A stretch of DNA of 64,000 bases from Salinicola halimionae (GCF_003206065.1 NZ_PZJQ01000007.1:1-64000); one strand, 5' to 3'; counted from the stretch's first letter, positions 48,140 through 57,601 are shown. Notes: a model not told the origin generated them from the sequence alone. Program-made: numbers and translations.

Positions 48140-49624
48140 CTAGCTCGATTCCTTGCCCAGATCGATGCAGAGGTACTTGGTCTCCATGTATTCGTCGAGG
48201 CCATACTTGGAGCCCTCGCGACCCAGGCCTGAAGCCTTGACGCCGCCGAACGGCGCGCTGGCGTTGGAGATCAAGCCGGTGTTGATGCCGACCATGCCGT
48301 ATTCGAGCGCCTCAGCGACTCGCCAGACCCGTCCCAGATCCTTCGAATAGAAGTAGGACGCCAGTCCGAACTGGGTGTCGTTGGCCATGCGCACGGCCTC
48401 CTCTTCGGTCTCGAAGGGGAAAACCGCCGCCAATGGCCCGAAGGTTTCCTCGGTGGCGACCTTCATGTCCGGTGTGACATGGCTAACCAGCGTCGGCGAG
48501 AAAAACCGCCCGCCCAGCGAATGCTCGTGACCGCCCAGCAACAGCTGTGCGCCCTTGTCGGTCGCATCCTTGATATGGTCGGCAACCTTTGCCACGGCGT
48601 CATCATCGATCAGCGGGCCGATATTGACGCCCTCCTCGAAGCCGTCGCCGACCTTGAGTTCGCTGTTCATCGCCGCCGCCAGCTTTTCGCTGAAGGCATT
48701 GACGACGCTGGACTGCACCAGGAAGCGATTGGTACAGACGCAGGTCTGGCCGGCATTGCGGAATTTAGAAGCGATCGCACCCTCGACCGCTGCATCGAGA
48801 TCGGCATCCTCGAACACCAGAAACGGGGCGTTGCCACCCAGTTCGAGCGAAATCTTCTGGATATGCTGGGCAGCATTGGCCATCAAAGAGCTGCCGACTT
48901 CGGTCGAACCGGTGAAGGTCACCTTGCGCACGACCGACGAGTCGGTCATCGCCTTGGCGATCTCGCTGGCCTTGCCCGGCACCACGTTGAACACGCCACG
49001 CGGGACGCCAGCCTGTTCCGCCAGTGCGGCCAACGCCGTGGCCGAGAACGGGGTCTGGCTGGCCGGCTTGATCACGATGGTGCACCCTGCCGCCAACGCA
49101 GCGGCGGCCTTGCGAGTAATCATCGATGACGGAAAATTCCAAGGCGTGATGGCGCCGACAACGCCGACCGGCTGCTTGGTGACCACGATACGCTGCTGAG
49201 TACTCGCGGCGGGAATGGTATCGCCGTAGATTCGCCGCGCTTCCTCGGCAAACCAGCGCATGAAGCTCGCGGCGTAGACAATCTCGCCCGCGGCCTCTTT
49301 CACCGGCTTGCCCTGCTCGGCGGTCATGATCGCGGCCAGTTCATCCTTGTTCTCGAGCATCAGCTCGTACCACTTCATCAGGATGTCCGCCCGCTCCAGA
49401 GCGGTATGGTTGCGCCAGCCCGGCAGGGCGGCCTCGGCGGCTTCGATGGCACGTTCGGTCTCGGCGCGCCCCAGCCGCGGCATAAGTCCGAGAATCTCGC
49501 CATTAGCGGGATTGTCGACCTCGATCTGCTCGCCACTGTCGGCGGCGACCCAGTTACCATCGATATAGGCAAATGGCCTGAACAAGGCGCTATCTTTGAC
49601 GGACTGTACTTTGACGGATTGCAT
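48140..49624 (-). CDS. gabD: Succinate-semialdehyde dehydrogenase, NAD(P)-type
   Basis: This 494-residue aldehyde dehydrogenase oxidises succinate semialdehyde to succinate in GABA breakdown. It has the family motifs GVVGAITPWNFPSSMITRK (about 155-173), VTFTGSTEVGSSL, LELGGNAPFLVFEDADLD with the catalytic Glu, and RNAGQTCVCTNRFLV with the catalytic Cys. AAGGAG upstream fixes the ATG at 49624. The first residues MQSVKVQSVK are an in-frame 15-bp duplication. GabD is the best fit, though other semialdehydes such as glutarate semialdehyde are possible. No gabT is nearby. Confidence 0.88.
   Translation of the reverse strand: MQSVKVQSVKDSALFRPFAYIDGNWVAADSGEQIEVDNPANGEILGLMPRLGRAETERAIEAAEAALPGWRNHTALERADILMKWYELMLENKDELAAIMTAEQGKPVKEAAGEIVYAASFMRWFAEEARRIYGDTIPAASTQQRIVVTKQPVGVVGAITPWNFPSSMITRKAAAALAAGCTIVIKPASQTPFSATALAALAEQAGVPRGVFNVVPGKASEIAKAMTDSSVVRKVTFTGSTEVGSSLMANAAQHIQKISLELGGNAPFLVFEDADLDAAVEGAIASKFRNAGQTCVCTNRFLVQSSVVNAFSEKLAAAMNSELKVGDGFEEGVNIGPLIDDDAVAKVADHIKDATDKGAQLLLGGHEHSLGGRFFSPTLVSHVTPDMKVATEETFGPLAAVFPFETEEEAVRMANDTQFGLASYFYSKDLGRVWRVAEALEYGMVGINTGLISNASAPFGGVKASGLGREGSKYGLDEYMETKYLCIDLGKESS
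49594..49623. repeat. Duplicated 15-bp unit at the 5' end of gabD
   Basis: CTTTGACGGACTGTA (49594-49608) is followed directly by a copy with two changes (49609-49623). On the coding strand it yields QSVKV then QSVKD immediately after the start codon. Confidence 0.85.
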
Positions 49625-49875
49625 GAATCACTCCTTCCTTGATGTGCTTGCCGGCGGCGGGTTGTTGCCTCTCGCCCATCCGGCCATTGCCCCATGCCGA
49701 AAAATCGAGGGTGACGCCGATCTGCGGCAACGATTCCAGGCTGACGAATCTACAGAACAGGATGGCGGGTTAACGCCGCCTTCGCCAGTCGTCGATCGCG
49801 CCCGCCGTCGTCATGTCGCATCCTGCGGAGGGTCGAACCGCGCCGGCGGCAACAGACGCTCTCGGCACGGCCGGC

Positions 49876-50325
49876 TTACCACTGCGACCATAGCGTCACC
49901 CCCACGGCGATCACGATAGCCGCGCCGCTCAATCCGTAGCCGTTGAAGCGCTGTGGGTTACGATGCACCTGATGCAATCCCGCCCACGCCAGCACGAGGG
50001 CCAGGACTTCGACTATCGGTGCGTAGCGACCCGCGCTCAATCCGGCGGCCGATACCACGAAGGCAGCCAGCGCCCAGTGCGAAAGCTGCTTGCGACGCGT
50101 CTTGCCGTGAACGTCACGAGTGCTGCTGGCGCGTCGCTGCGTTTCCGGCCGATTGAAAACCTGAATGGCTTGACCGTTGCGAAGCGCGAAGCGAACCGCT
50201 ACGCCGGCGTTCGGCAAGCCTCGGCCGCGCCACTGGGAGAAGTCGAACGGATAGCGTTGGCCGTCGTCGCCCTCGATCTCGCCGGTCTGGGTATCATCGT
50301 CGAATTGGTACAGCCGACCGTCCAT
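49876..50325 (-). CDS. Small cold-shock-like/membrane protein of unknown function
   Basis: This 149-residue protein joins an N-terminal beta-rich, cold-shock-like segment (residues 1-60, with GEIEGDDGQRYPFDFSQWRG and VAVRFALRNGQAIQVF) to a basic linker. Hydrophobic segments near 80-118 and 130-147 resemble the small DUF4190-type membrane domain (LALVLAWAGLHQVHRNPQR). The ATG at 50325 is preceded by AGGA; a much longer upstream frame is not supported. It lies 71 bp after folE in the same direction. The function is unknown. Confidence 0.72.
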   Translation of the reverse strand: MDGRLYQFDDDTQTGEIEGDDGQRYPFDFSQWRGRGLPNAGVAVRFALRNGQAIQVFNRPETQRRASSTRDVHGKTRRKQLSHWALAAFVVSAAGLSAGRYAPIVEVLALVLAWAGLHQVHRNPQRFNGYGLSGAAIVIAVGVTLWSQW

Positions 50326-50396
50326 GCGTCTATCCTGGCGGGATGGGTTTACGCGTTGAGATGGCCGACCTGCGATGAGGTCAGCCGATACGCCTA

Positions 50397-50954
50397 TCAG
50401 CGGCCATTGACCAGCATCAGAAACTCCTGACGCGTGGTCTGATTCTTGCGGAAGCTTCCCAGCATCACCGAGGTCGTCATGCTGGAGTTCTGCTTCTCGA
50501 CGCCGCGCATCATCATGCACATATGTTGTGCCTCGATCACGACACCCACGCCGCGGGCCTCGGTCACCTGCATCACGGCCTCGGCGATCTCGCGGGTGAG
50601 ATTTTCCTGAATCTGCAGGCGGCGTGCATACATGTCGACGATTCGCGCAAACTTGGACAGTCCCAGCACCTTGCCCTGTGGCAGGTACGCAATGTGGCAC
50701 TTGCCGATAAAAGGCAGCACGTGATGTTCACACATCGAGTACATCTCGATGTCCTTGACCAGGACCATCTCGTCGGTGTCAGAAGCAAACACCGCACCAT
50801 TGATCAGCTGTTCCAGGGACTGGTGGTAGCCCTGGGTCAGGAACTGCATCGCCTTGGCGGCGCGCATCGGGGTATCGCGCAGGCCTTCGCGCTCGGGATC
50901 TTCTCCCAGCTGTTCGAGAATGCCGTGAAAGTGGCCTGCCAGTTGCTCTGTCAT
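50397..50954 (-). CDS. folE: GTP cyclohydrolase I
   Basis: FolE converts GTP to dihydroneopterin triphosphate, the first step to tetrahydrofolate. The 185-residue protein has the zinc ligands C75 and H78 in [19 protein letters not shown] and C146 in [17 protein letters not shown], plus [11 protein letters not shown] near the start and [20 protein letters not shown] in the middle. All active-site residues are present. A 180-bp gap upstream must carry its promoter. Confidence 0.97.
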   Translation of the reverse strand: MTEQLAGHFHGILEQLGEDPEREGLRDTPMRAAKAMQFLTQGYHQSLEQLINGAVFASDTDEMVLVKDIEMYSMCEHHVLPFIGKCHIAYLPQGKVLGLSKFARIVDMYARRLQIQENLTREIAEAVMQVTEARGVGVVIEAQHMCMMMRGVEKQNSSMTTSVMLGSFRKNQTTRQEFLMLVNGR

Positions 50955-51134
50955 GTTGCTGCCTTGTCTTTCGGTATCAATCTATCGGTATCATCGACCG
51001 AATACGCTCGCCACGGCGATCGTATTCGGCCCCCTAACGGTCATCGGCTGATTCTAGCGAAACTCCCTCAACACCACTATCTCGACGCCGCCCTGTCGCA
51101 ACCTAGGGCGACAACGACGCGCGTGGCAATCGCC

Positions 51135-52121
51135 TCAGGCCAGCCAGCGCGGCGAGTCGAGTGCGATCCGCTGCTGCTCGAGATGACGAATGTGCTGGTC
51201 CCAGTAACCATTTTCGGCAACGTACGGAAACGCTCGTGGAAAGGCCGGGTCCTCCCAGCGCGCGGTCACCCAAGCGCTATGCCTAATCAGCCGCAAGGTC
51301 CGTAGCGCCTCGATCCACTCGAGCTGGCGGCGATCGAACTCGCGAGTCATCTCGTAACCTTCGATGACTTCGGAAAGCTGCATCTGCCACTCCTCGGGAA
51401 ACTGCGCGGTCAGCAGCATCCACAGATCCTGTATCGCAGGGGCCATGACGCAGTCGTCGAAATCGACCAGCGAGAACTGTTCGTCGCGCCCCAGCATGTT
51501 GCCGAGATGACAGTCACCGTGGACTCGCTGCAGCGCGCTTTCCGGCCAGGCATGATCGGCCAGCAGCGGTAACAGGGCGTCGAGAGTCCGGTTGTAGATC
51601 TTGCGCTGTCTCGCATCGAGCCAGCGCGCCTCGAGCACGCGCGTGCGGCTCTCCTCGATCATCGGGGCCAAATCGAATCGAAGCCGATGACGGAAAGGCT
51701 TGCGTGCGCCGACCTCATGCACGCGTCCGATCAGTTCACCCAGCGCAAACAGATGCGCGGGATTTTCGAGTTCCGGCGCCTGACCGACGACATGGGCGAA
51801 CAGCGTAAAGCGGAAACCCTCGAAATGATGCAGCGTGTTGCCTTCGGAATCTTGCCAGGGTGCGCCAACGGAAATCGACTCTGCCGCGAGATCCAGAAGA
51901 AATTCATGTTCTTCGAGGATCTGCTCGTCGATCCAGCGCTCGGGGCGATAGAATTTCACCACCCAGCGCCGGCGATCGTCATCGGTCAGCGAGTAGACGC
52001 GATTTTCGTAGCTATTGAGCGTGAAAGGCTCACCGGGCAACCACAGCCCCAGAGATTCGACGGCATCGACCACCCGCTGCGGTGTCAAGGTCTCGAACGG
52101 ATGCAGGGAAACGGCGCTCAT
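51135..52121 (-). CDS. srkA: SrkA (YihE) stress-response kinase
   Basis: SrkA is an aminoglycoside-phosphotransferase-like Ser/Thr kinase that protects against stress-induced death in E. coli. The 328-residue product starts at the ATG at 52121, preceded by GAGG. It has LNSYENRVYSLTDDDRRRWV and VVKFYRPERWIDEQILEEHE with the ATP-binding Lys. The catalytic loop is RVHGDCHLGNMLGRDEQ, and SLVDFDDCVMAPAIQDLWML holds the metal-binding Asp. It lies between folE and comF on the same strand. Confidence 0.94.
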   Translation of the reverse strand: MSAVSLHPFETLTPQRVVDAVESLGLWLPGEPFTLNSYENRVYSLTDDDRRRWVVKFYRPERWIDEQILEEHEFLLDLAAESISVGAPWQDSEGNTLHHFEGFRFTLFAHVVGQAPELENPAHLFALGELIGRVHEVGARKPFRHRLRFDLAPMIEESRTRVLEARWLDARQRKIYNRTLDALLPLLADHAWPESALQRVHGDCHLGNMLGRDEQFSLVDFDDCVMAPAIQDLWMLLTAQFPEEWQMQLSEVIEGYEMTREFDRRQLEWIEALRTLRLIRHSAWVTARWEDPAFPRAFPYVAENGYWDQHIRHLEQQRIALDSPRWLA

Positions 52122-52161
52122 ACGGACCTCGGCTGACGGCGAAATGCTTGCGCGCATGCTA

Positions 52162-52917
52162 TCAGATTCGGGTCGACGGCGTCCGCGCGAACGCTACTGC
52201 GGTCACGTGCTCGGCCCCGGCCTTGCGGCAAGCGATGGCCAGCGATTCCAGCGTAGCGCCAGTTGTCATCACGTCGTCGACGATCATCACGGTCGCCGGC
52301 AATGGCTCCGCCAAGAGGAAGGCCCGCCTCACATTCCGCCGTCGGGAGATTCGATCCAGGCCACGTTGAGAGGGCGTTTCGCGCAAGCGCTCGGCGCTGA
52401 TCACCGGGAGTTTCCAATTCGCAGCCAGACGTCGCGTCAGCCAAGCGGTATGATCGAATCCTTGCTCCCGAGTCCGTTCCTGGTGGCCAGGCACGCCGAT
52501 CAGCGCGTCACCGAGTCCAGCCCCTTGAGCGAGCGATGCCAGCATCAGTTGAATCAGCACTTCGCCTGCTCGCGCGTCCGCCGAAAACTTGTACCGCTGG
52601 ATCAGACGTATCATTCGACCCTCGTAGCGCAGCGGTACCCGGGCAGCCGATTGTGCCGGCGGGCGCCGCAGGCATCGTCCGCATCTTAGAGACGCCAACG
52701 ATCCCAGCGTAGCGGCTGGCAGCGGCTCCGCGCACAGACGACACGCGCTGTGATTCCACGGCATCTCGACATAACAGTCGACACACCACGGTAGCCCATC
52801 GGCGACGGCCACTCGGCAAAAGGCGCAATAGCCTGGCAACGCCCTTTTCAGTCGGGCATTGATCCAGGCCAGCAACTCGCGTGCCAACGGCTGCAGGATT
52901 TTCGAGTCTCGCCACAT
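52162..52917 (-). CDS. comF: ComF-family phosphoribosyltransferase-like protein
   Basis: ComF proteins assist DNA uptake in competent bacteria. From the ATG at 52917 the product is 251 residues. An N-terminal zinc-binding double motif has CAFC, CVDC, CRLC and CGRC pairs (about residues 27-85). A phosphoribosyltransferase domain follows, with GVPGHQERTREQGFDHTAWL and the PRPP loop VMIVDDVMTTGATL (about 218-231). A longer frame reaches 53019, but the part before the WRD start has no family features. It lies 40 bp before srkA in the same direction. Confidence 0.92.
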   Translation of the reverse strand: MWRDSKILQPLARELLAWINARLKRALPGYCAFCRVAVADGLPWCVDCYVEMPWNHSACRLCAEPLPAATLGSLASLRCGRCLRRPPAQSAARVPLRYEGRMIRLIQRYKFSADARAGEVLIQLMLASLAQGAGLGDALIGVPGHQERTREQGFDHTAWLTRRLAANWKLPVISAERLRETPSQRGLDRISRRRNVRRAFLLAEPLPATVMIVDDVMTTGATLESLAIACRKAGAEHVTAVAFARTPSTRI

Positions 52918-53012
52918 CAGGTTTTCTCCCCCCCCGTTCAGTCTTGATGTCGACTGCAACGATGGAAAACTGAAGTGAGAGTGACCAATGGCTGGCATAC
53001 GGCGAGCAACGA

Positions 53013-53040
53013 TTGACATCGATGGAAGCGTCAGTAAAAT
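53013..53040 (+). promoter_or_regulatory. Promoter of the tRNA-Leu gene
   Basis: A perfect TTGACA (53013-53018), a 16-bp spacer and TAAAAT (53035-53040) sit just upstream of the tRNA. Confidence 0.7.
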
Positions 53041-53058
53041 GAGCGCGCCTGTCGAAAT

Positions 53059-53143
53059 GCGGATGTGGTGGAATTGGTAGACACGCTAGATTTAGGTTCT
53101 AGTGCCGTAAGGTGTGGGAGTTCGAGTCTCCCCATCCGCACCA
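53059..53143 (+). tRNA. tRNA-Leu (anticodon UAG)
   Basis: The acceptor stem GCGGATG pairs with CATCCGC, followed by discriminator A and an encoded CCA. The anticodon stem CTAGA / TCTAG closes a TTTAGGT loop with anticodon TAG, which reads CUA. The long variable arm and the GTTCGAGTC-type T arm fit a class II leucine tRNA of 85 bases. It has its own consensus promoter and starts divergently from comF. Confidence 0.97.
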
Positions 53144-53343
53144 AAGCAGCTTTCTTATCCCCCCTGATCTATCCCCAGCGGCAAAAAGCCAGCCGCTACA
53201 TGACCGACTTTTCGCTGTTCTTTTAACCGATCTCGCTTTTCGCCTCATCGATCCTGGCGCACCTATGAATTTTTGCGTCGCCTGCCCGCGTGCGAACTGA
53301 ACGCTGGTTCACACATGGACATGGCCGGTATTTCGCATGACGC

Positions 53344-54015
53344 TCAGCCGTCGAGATGACGAATCCACTGTCGCACACGCCAGCGTTGAAGTCGGTTGGC
53401 GTAGCGTTTGGTATCCAGCGATACCGGCACCAGTGTGCAAGCCTCGTCGTTGTTCATGTGGAGACGAAAACGGCGCGCGGCACCGATCGGGTGATCTTCA
53501 CTGCCGTAGATGGCCACCACCCGGATATCGAGAAAATGAAAGACGGTATCGTCAGTCGGCCGACCCTGCTCGAGTGTCACGTCGTGGACGCTGCACAGAC
53601 GTCGTAGAATGGCTTCGAAAGACCCTACGTGGCTATAACTACCAGGGAGCATGGGGCCCTGGCTGGAACGCATTCCCTCGCTGTCGTTTCTATTCTCCGC
53701 CTGCGACGACTTCTCGGAATTAGGCCCATCCTGTTGATGGTCGGCTTCGAAATCGATCATGTCGTTGATCAGCGAACCTTTGCTGGTATGCAAGGTGACG
53801 ATGATGTGTTCCAGAAAGATCGGTTCGGAACTCATGTTGCTGATCAGACAGAGCGCGGACAGGTCGTTGCCATGACCACGATTGATGATGATGCGCGGAC
53901 GCCGAGTGCGGGCGAAGTTTCGATAAAGAATCTGGGCGTAAAAAAACCAGACGAAGAGCGTCAATATGCTCGTGATCGCACTGATGGTCTGACTATGTGC
54001 TGACAACCATTCCAT
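53344..54015 (-). CDS. Membrane-anchored protein of unknown function
   Basis: This 223-residue protein has one N-terminal membrane helix (SAITSILTLFVWFFYAQILY, about 12-31), then basic RNFARTRRPR and a beta-rich soluble domain. That domain includes IINRGHGNDLSALCLISNMS, an acidic loop at about 90-115, and HFLDIRVVAIYGSEDHPIGA near residue 165. Such single-helix proteins with a beta-sandwich are common in gammaproteobacteria, but I do not know a function. It is a single gene, transcribed toward the tRNA. Confidence 0.75.
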   Translation of the reverse strand: MEWLSAHSQTISAITSILTLFVWFFYAQILYRNFARTRRPRIIINRGHGNDLSALCLISNMSSEPIFLEHIIVTLHTSKGSLINDMIDFEADHQQDGPNSEKSSQAENRNDSEGMRSSQGPMLPGSYSHVGSFEAILRRLCSVHDVTLEQGRPTDDTVFHFLDIRVVAIYGSEDHPIGAARRFRLHMNNDEACTLVPVSLDTKRYANRLQRWRVRQWIRHLDG

Positions 54016-55276
54016 GGTCGTGATTAACCTCTACCTGCTTGACGAAAAACGCCAATGTAAGCGACAACGCTTGCCAGCGATATAACGTAGTTTACATGCC
54101 GGGATCGATGGAATGGCAGACCGGCTCAGGGCCGCCATGAAGCCTGAATTCATGACCCTGAAACACGAAAGGCGGGCCTGGCGGCCCGCCTTTGATTTAC
54201 CCGTTCTAGCCTGGACTCCTGTCCTGTCATCACGTCATCCTGACGAACACAGCTAACGGTAATGCTTGAACCTGACCAGCATCTTCCTGATGCCGACAGG
54301 CAGGCGGTCATCCTTGACCGCGGTCCTGACTCATCTCCATGTTCCTTCACCCGTCCGTGGGTGCAGTGAGCCAGCTAACGGAGTTAAAGTTATACAAGAG
54401 TTGTTTCTCCGTCAAGCTTTTAATCAAGTTCGATTGCCGGACACGCTCGATAGACTACCCTGACGATCAAATTCGTCGGCATCAAACAGGGTTGTCACGA
54501 GGGGGTAGGACCGACTGATCATTAGTCGAGGGAATGATCGATCCCTTGCGTGATCGATCATTTTTCCAATGGAAAAGGAGAATCGACGGAAGGACGTCGA
54601 TTTCCGAGACACCTGCCCACACCCGCGCCATGAAATCCAATGTCTGAGGCGACAGAGGCGACATAACACATCAGCCAGTCACGCGCCGACTCTTTTCAAG
54701 CCCTGAGTCTTGCGACTCGTTCCTTGGCCCATGCCACTAACCAGCGCTACACGCAAGTCCCTTGGTCACGTCCCTGCAGCAGCCTTCACGAAAAGAATCG
54801 TACAAATGTTAGATCAAACCATTACAGACGGCAAAGCCGCGTACAAAATGGTCTTGCCGTCGCAACGGAGTACTTGGGCTGAAGAGGCATCAGGGGCCAT
54901 TACGATATTGGTCGGGTTTGCGCGCAAGCGAGTCGCAAGCGCGCCACCGCAATTTACGGCACATGGCTCTGATCACCGCCGTCATATAGCACCACATAAT
55001 AGAGGCGATAGCGCAGGGCCGTCTCCGAGGGCTCGCTGTGGTGGGGAACTAGCTGTGTTAGGGCTAGATACGGCGAAGGGCCAGTTGTGGCAAAGGGCTA
55101 AGTTGTGGCCAAGGACCATGACTCAGCGGCTTTGCCCGATAGAGCCAAACAAACGAGTATATAAATTATTTTTCTTATTACCAAAAGTAAAACTACGCTA
55201 TCCTACGGTCCTCGGATGGGACATGATGCCATCTCTCATCATCCTTACTCATCTCAACTCACAGGGTCGCAATCTC
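54016..55276. other. 1.26-kb stretch without a recognisable gene
   Basis: Between the membrane protein gene and the ABC binding-protein gene I see no coding region with family support. The open frame running from 54710 into the binding protein has no domain before residue 190. The stretch contains the terminator-like hairpin at 54168-54193, a 10-bp inverted repeat ATGATCGATC / GATCGATCAT followed by T's (54534-54565), and AT-rich sequence near 55150-55200 that may hold the ABC transporter promoter. It could be decayed sequence, a long leader or an unrecognised RNA. Confidence 0.45.
54168..54196. terminator. Strong inverted repeat in the long gap after 54.0 kb
   Basis: An 11-bp GC stem (AAAGGCGGGCC with GGCCCGCCTTT, loop TGGC) has A's and T's on its flanks and looks like a two-way terminator. 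No annotated gene ends right beside it, so what it terminates is unclear. Confidence 0.7.
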
Positions 55277-56059
55277 ATGTCTAAACGTCTGCTGAGAGTC
55301 GCTTCACTCCGCCGAACCACTTTCGCCGTGGCGCTGGGATTGGCAACATCACTGAGCGCGTTCACGGCGCAGGCCGATACCCTTCGCGTAGGGATGTCAG
55401 GCGGCTATTATCCGTTTACCTATGTCGAGCAGGATGAGCTCAAGGGCTTCGAGGTCGATCTCATGAACGCGATCGGCGAAATCACCGGTGACGACGTCGA
55501 GTTCGTCACCGCCAGTTTCTCCGGGTTGGCCGGCATGCTGGATTCCGACCGAATCGACACCATTGCCAACCAGATCACCATTACCCCGGAACGACAGAAA
55601 AAATATCTCTTCAGCACTCCCTACGTTTACGACGGTGCCCAGGTCGTGGTTCGCAAGGGCAACGACGCGATCCATGGCGTTGAAGATCTCAAGGGCAAGA
55701 CGGTAGCGGTCAACCTAGGTTCCAACTACGAGCAGCTGCTCGACGAACTGCCTTACGCGGACGAAATCAATATCAAGACCTATGACTCCAACATCGAGCA
55801 GGATGTCGCCCTGGGCCGCGCCGACGCTTTCGTGATGGATCGGGTCAGCGCCTCTCAGGTGATCAAGGACAAGCCGCTGCCGCTCCAGTTGGCGGGCCAG
55901 CCCTTCTCCAAGATCGAAAATGCTTATCCCTTCCGCGATGACGAGGCGGGTCAAGCTCTCATGGAGCGAGTCAATGACGCCCTTGCCGAGTTGCGCGATA
56001 GCGGTAAATTGAGCGATCTTTCCGAAAAATGGTTCGGGAACGATATCACCCAACCGTGA
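55277..56059 (+). CDS. tcyA: Amino-acid (cystine-type) ABC transporter, periplasmic binding protein
   Basis: This 260-residue periplasmic protein captures an amino acid for ABC import. The ATG at 55277 gives a clean signal peptide (MSKRLLRVASLRRTTFAVAL, cut near AQA); the longer frame upstream has no signal. The mature part has TLRVGMSGGYYPFTYVEQDE, GFEVDLMNAIGEITG, IANQITITPERQKKYLFSTPY, LKGKTVAVNLGSNYEQLL and a C-terminal LSEKWFGNDIT, which together resemble the E. coli cystine-binding protein. Cystine is the best guess. A strong hairpin separates it from the permease gene. Confidence 0.88.
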   Translation: MSKRLLRVASLRRTTFAVALGLATSLSAFTAQADTLRVGMSGGYYPFTYVEQDELKGFEVDLMNAIGEITGDDVEFVTASFSGLAGMLDSDRIDTIANQITITPERQKKYLFSTPYVYDGAQVVVRKGNDAIHGVEDLKGKTVAVNLGSNYEQLLDELPYADEINIKTYDSNIEQDVALGRADAFVMDRVSASQVIKDKPLPLQLAGQPFSKIENAYPFRDDEAGQALMERVNDALAELRDSGKLSDLSEKWFGNDITQP

Positions 56060-56077
56060 TGGACGCCTCGCATCGAC

Positions 56078-56110
56078 GGCCCATGACGCTGACCGGCGTC
56101 ATGGGCCTTT
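56078..56110 (+). terminator. Hairpin between the binding-protein and permease genes
   Basis: A 12-bp stem (GGCCCATGACGC with GCGTCATGGGCC, loop of six bases) followed by TTTCAGTT lies directly after the binding-protein gene. It likely lowers read-through, so the periplasmic protein is made in excess over the membrane parts. Confidence 0.65.
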
Positions 56111-56162
56111 CAGTTCTCTGAGGCCACCAGACGCGGAGCGCCCAGCACCGAGCTAAAACGTT

Positions 56163-56837
56163 ATGCACGCACTCGATTTCGACTACATGCTGGGCCTGGT
56201 GCCCATTCTTCTCAGTTATCTGCCGCTGACACTCGAGATGGCAGCCGCCGGCATGGCCTGTGCACTGGTGCTGGCCTGTCTATTGGCGGTCATTCGGGTC
56301 ACTCGTATTCCCGGCCTCAACGCTTTCGCGTTGCTGTTCATCTCGTTCTTTCGCGGTACTCCGCTGCTCGTGCAGCTTTTCCTGTTCTATTACGGGTTGC
56401 CCCAGGTATTGTCTTTTCTGGTCGCGATCAACGGCATCAGCGCGACCATTCTCGGGCTAACACTGCATTTCTCGGCCTATATGGCGGAATCGATTCGCGC
56501 GGCCATCGTCGGGATCGACCGTAGCCAGACCGAAGCGGCGCTCTCCATCGGCATGACTCGAGCTCAGTTAATGCGCCGCATCGTGCTGCCGCAGGCGACG
56601 CGAGTGGCAACACCGACACTGATGAATTACTTCATCGACATGATCAAATCGACCTCACTGGCCTTTACGCTGGGGGTCACCGAGCTGATGGGTGCCACTC
56701 AGAAAGAGGCGGCCAGCAGCTTTCTCTATTTCGAAGCATTCCTGGTCGTGGCCGTGATTTACTGGATCGTGGTCGAAGCGCTCTCCTGGGTGCAAAAATG
56801 GCTGGAAAAACGACTCAACCGGGCCTATCAGCGATGA
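56163..56837 (+). CDS. tcyB: Amino-acid (cystine-type) ABC transporter permease
   Basis: This 224-residue His/Glu/Gln-type permease has about five membrane helices, the motif FFRGTPLLVQLFLFYYGLPQ (about 59-78), and the EAA loop EAALSIGMTRAQLMRRIVLP (about 122-141) that docks the ATPase. LYFEAFLVVAVIYWIVVEAL forms the last helix. Its TGA overlaps the ATPase start. It shares the transcript of the binding protein, after the hairpin. Confidence 0.9.
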   Translation: MHALDFDYMLGLVPILLSYLPLTLEMAAAGMACALVLACLLAVIRVTRIPGLNAFALLFISFFRGTPLLVQLFLFYYGLPQVLSFLVAINGISATILGLTLHFSAYMAESIRAAIVGIDRSQTEAALSIGMTRAQLMRRIVLPQATRVATPTLMNYFIDMIKSTSLAFTLGVTELMGATQKEAASSFLYFEAFLVVAVIYWIVVEALSWVQKWLEKRLNRAYQR

Positions 56838-57580
56838 TCGAACTCAAGGGCATTCGTAAGCAATTCGGTGATCATGTCGTCTTCGACGATATCGATCTCA
56901 CTCTCGAACGCGGCGAGATCATCGTGATCGTGGGTCCTTCCGGCACCGGAAAGTCCACCTTGCTACGCTGCATCAACTTCCTCGAAACGCCCGACGCCGG
57001 CCACCTGACCGTCGGCGATCTCAACCTGGACACGACTCACGCTACCCGCGAACAGATCCTCGCGCTCAGGCGACGTACCGCGTTCGTGTTCCAGAACTAC
57101 GCTCTGTTCGCCAACAAGACCGCGCTCCAGAACGTTGCCGAAGGGATGATCGTGGTCGATCGCGTCCCCAAGGCCAAGGCATACGCCAGGGCGCGCGAGA
57201 TTCTCGAGCGTATCGGCCTGGCCGACAAGGCCGACGCCTACCCCGCCTCGCTTTCCGGCGGCCAGCAGCAACGCGTGGGTATCGGTCGGGCAATGGCCGC
57301 CAATGCCGACGTCATTCTGTTCGACGAACCGACCTCTTCGCTGGATCCGCAATGGGTAGAAGAAGTGCTCGGTCTGATGAAACAGCTAGCGGCCGAGCAT
57401 CAGACCATGATCGTCGTGACCCATGAAATGCAGTTTGCCCGCGAGGTCGCCGACCGCGTGGTGTTCATGGATCAGGGTCGGATCATCGAGCAGGCGCCGC
57501 CCGCGGAACTGTTCAGCCAACCCAAGGATGAACGCACGCAGCAGTTCCTGCGCAAGATCCTGGCAGCGAACGTCGGCTGA
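56834..57580 (+). CDS. tcyC: Amino-acid (cystine-type) ABC transporter ATP-binding protein
   Basis: This 248-residue ATPase powers the importer. It has a Walker A motif GPSGTGKST at 34-42, the Q-loop in RRTAFVFQNYALFANKTAL, the signature LSGGQQQRVGIGRAMA (about 144-159), Walker B VILFDEPTSSLDP and the H-switch VTHEMQFAREV. The ATG at 56834 overlaps the permease stop (ATGA); an upstream start at 56798 adds residues with no family match. It converges with the symporter gene. Confidence 0.92.
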   Translation: MIELKGIRKQFGDHVVFDDIDLTLERGEIIVIVGPSGTGKSTLLRCINFLETPDAGHLTVGDLNLDTTHATREQILALRRRTAFVFQNYALFANKTALQNVAEGMIVVDRVPKAKAYARAREILERIGLADKADAYPASLSGGQQQRVGIGRAMAANADVILFDEPTSSLDPQWVEEVLGLMKQLAAEHQTMIVVTHEMQFAREVADRVVFMDQGRIIEQAPPAELFSQPKDERTQQFLRKILAANVG

Positions 57581-57601
57581 TCGACGCCCGCCGCGCTGGG
57601 G

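Noticed and set aside
54710-55276. An N-terminal extension of the ABC binding protein
   Set aside because: The extra 189 residues have no domain and would bury the obvious signal peptide; the ATG at 55277 is the sensible start.
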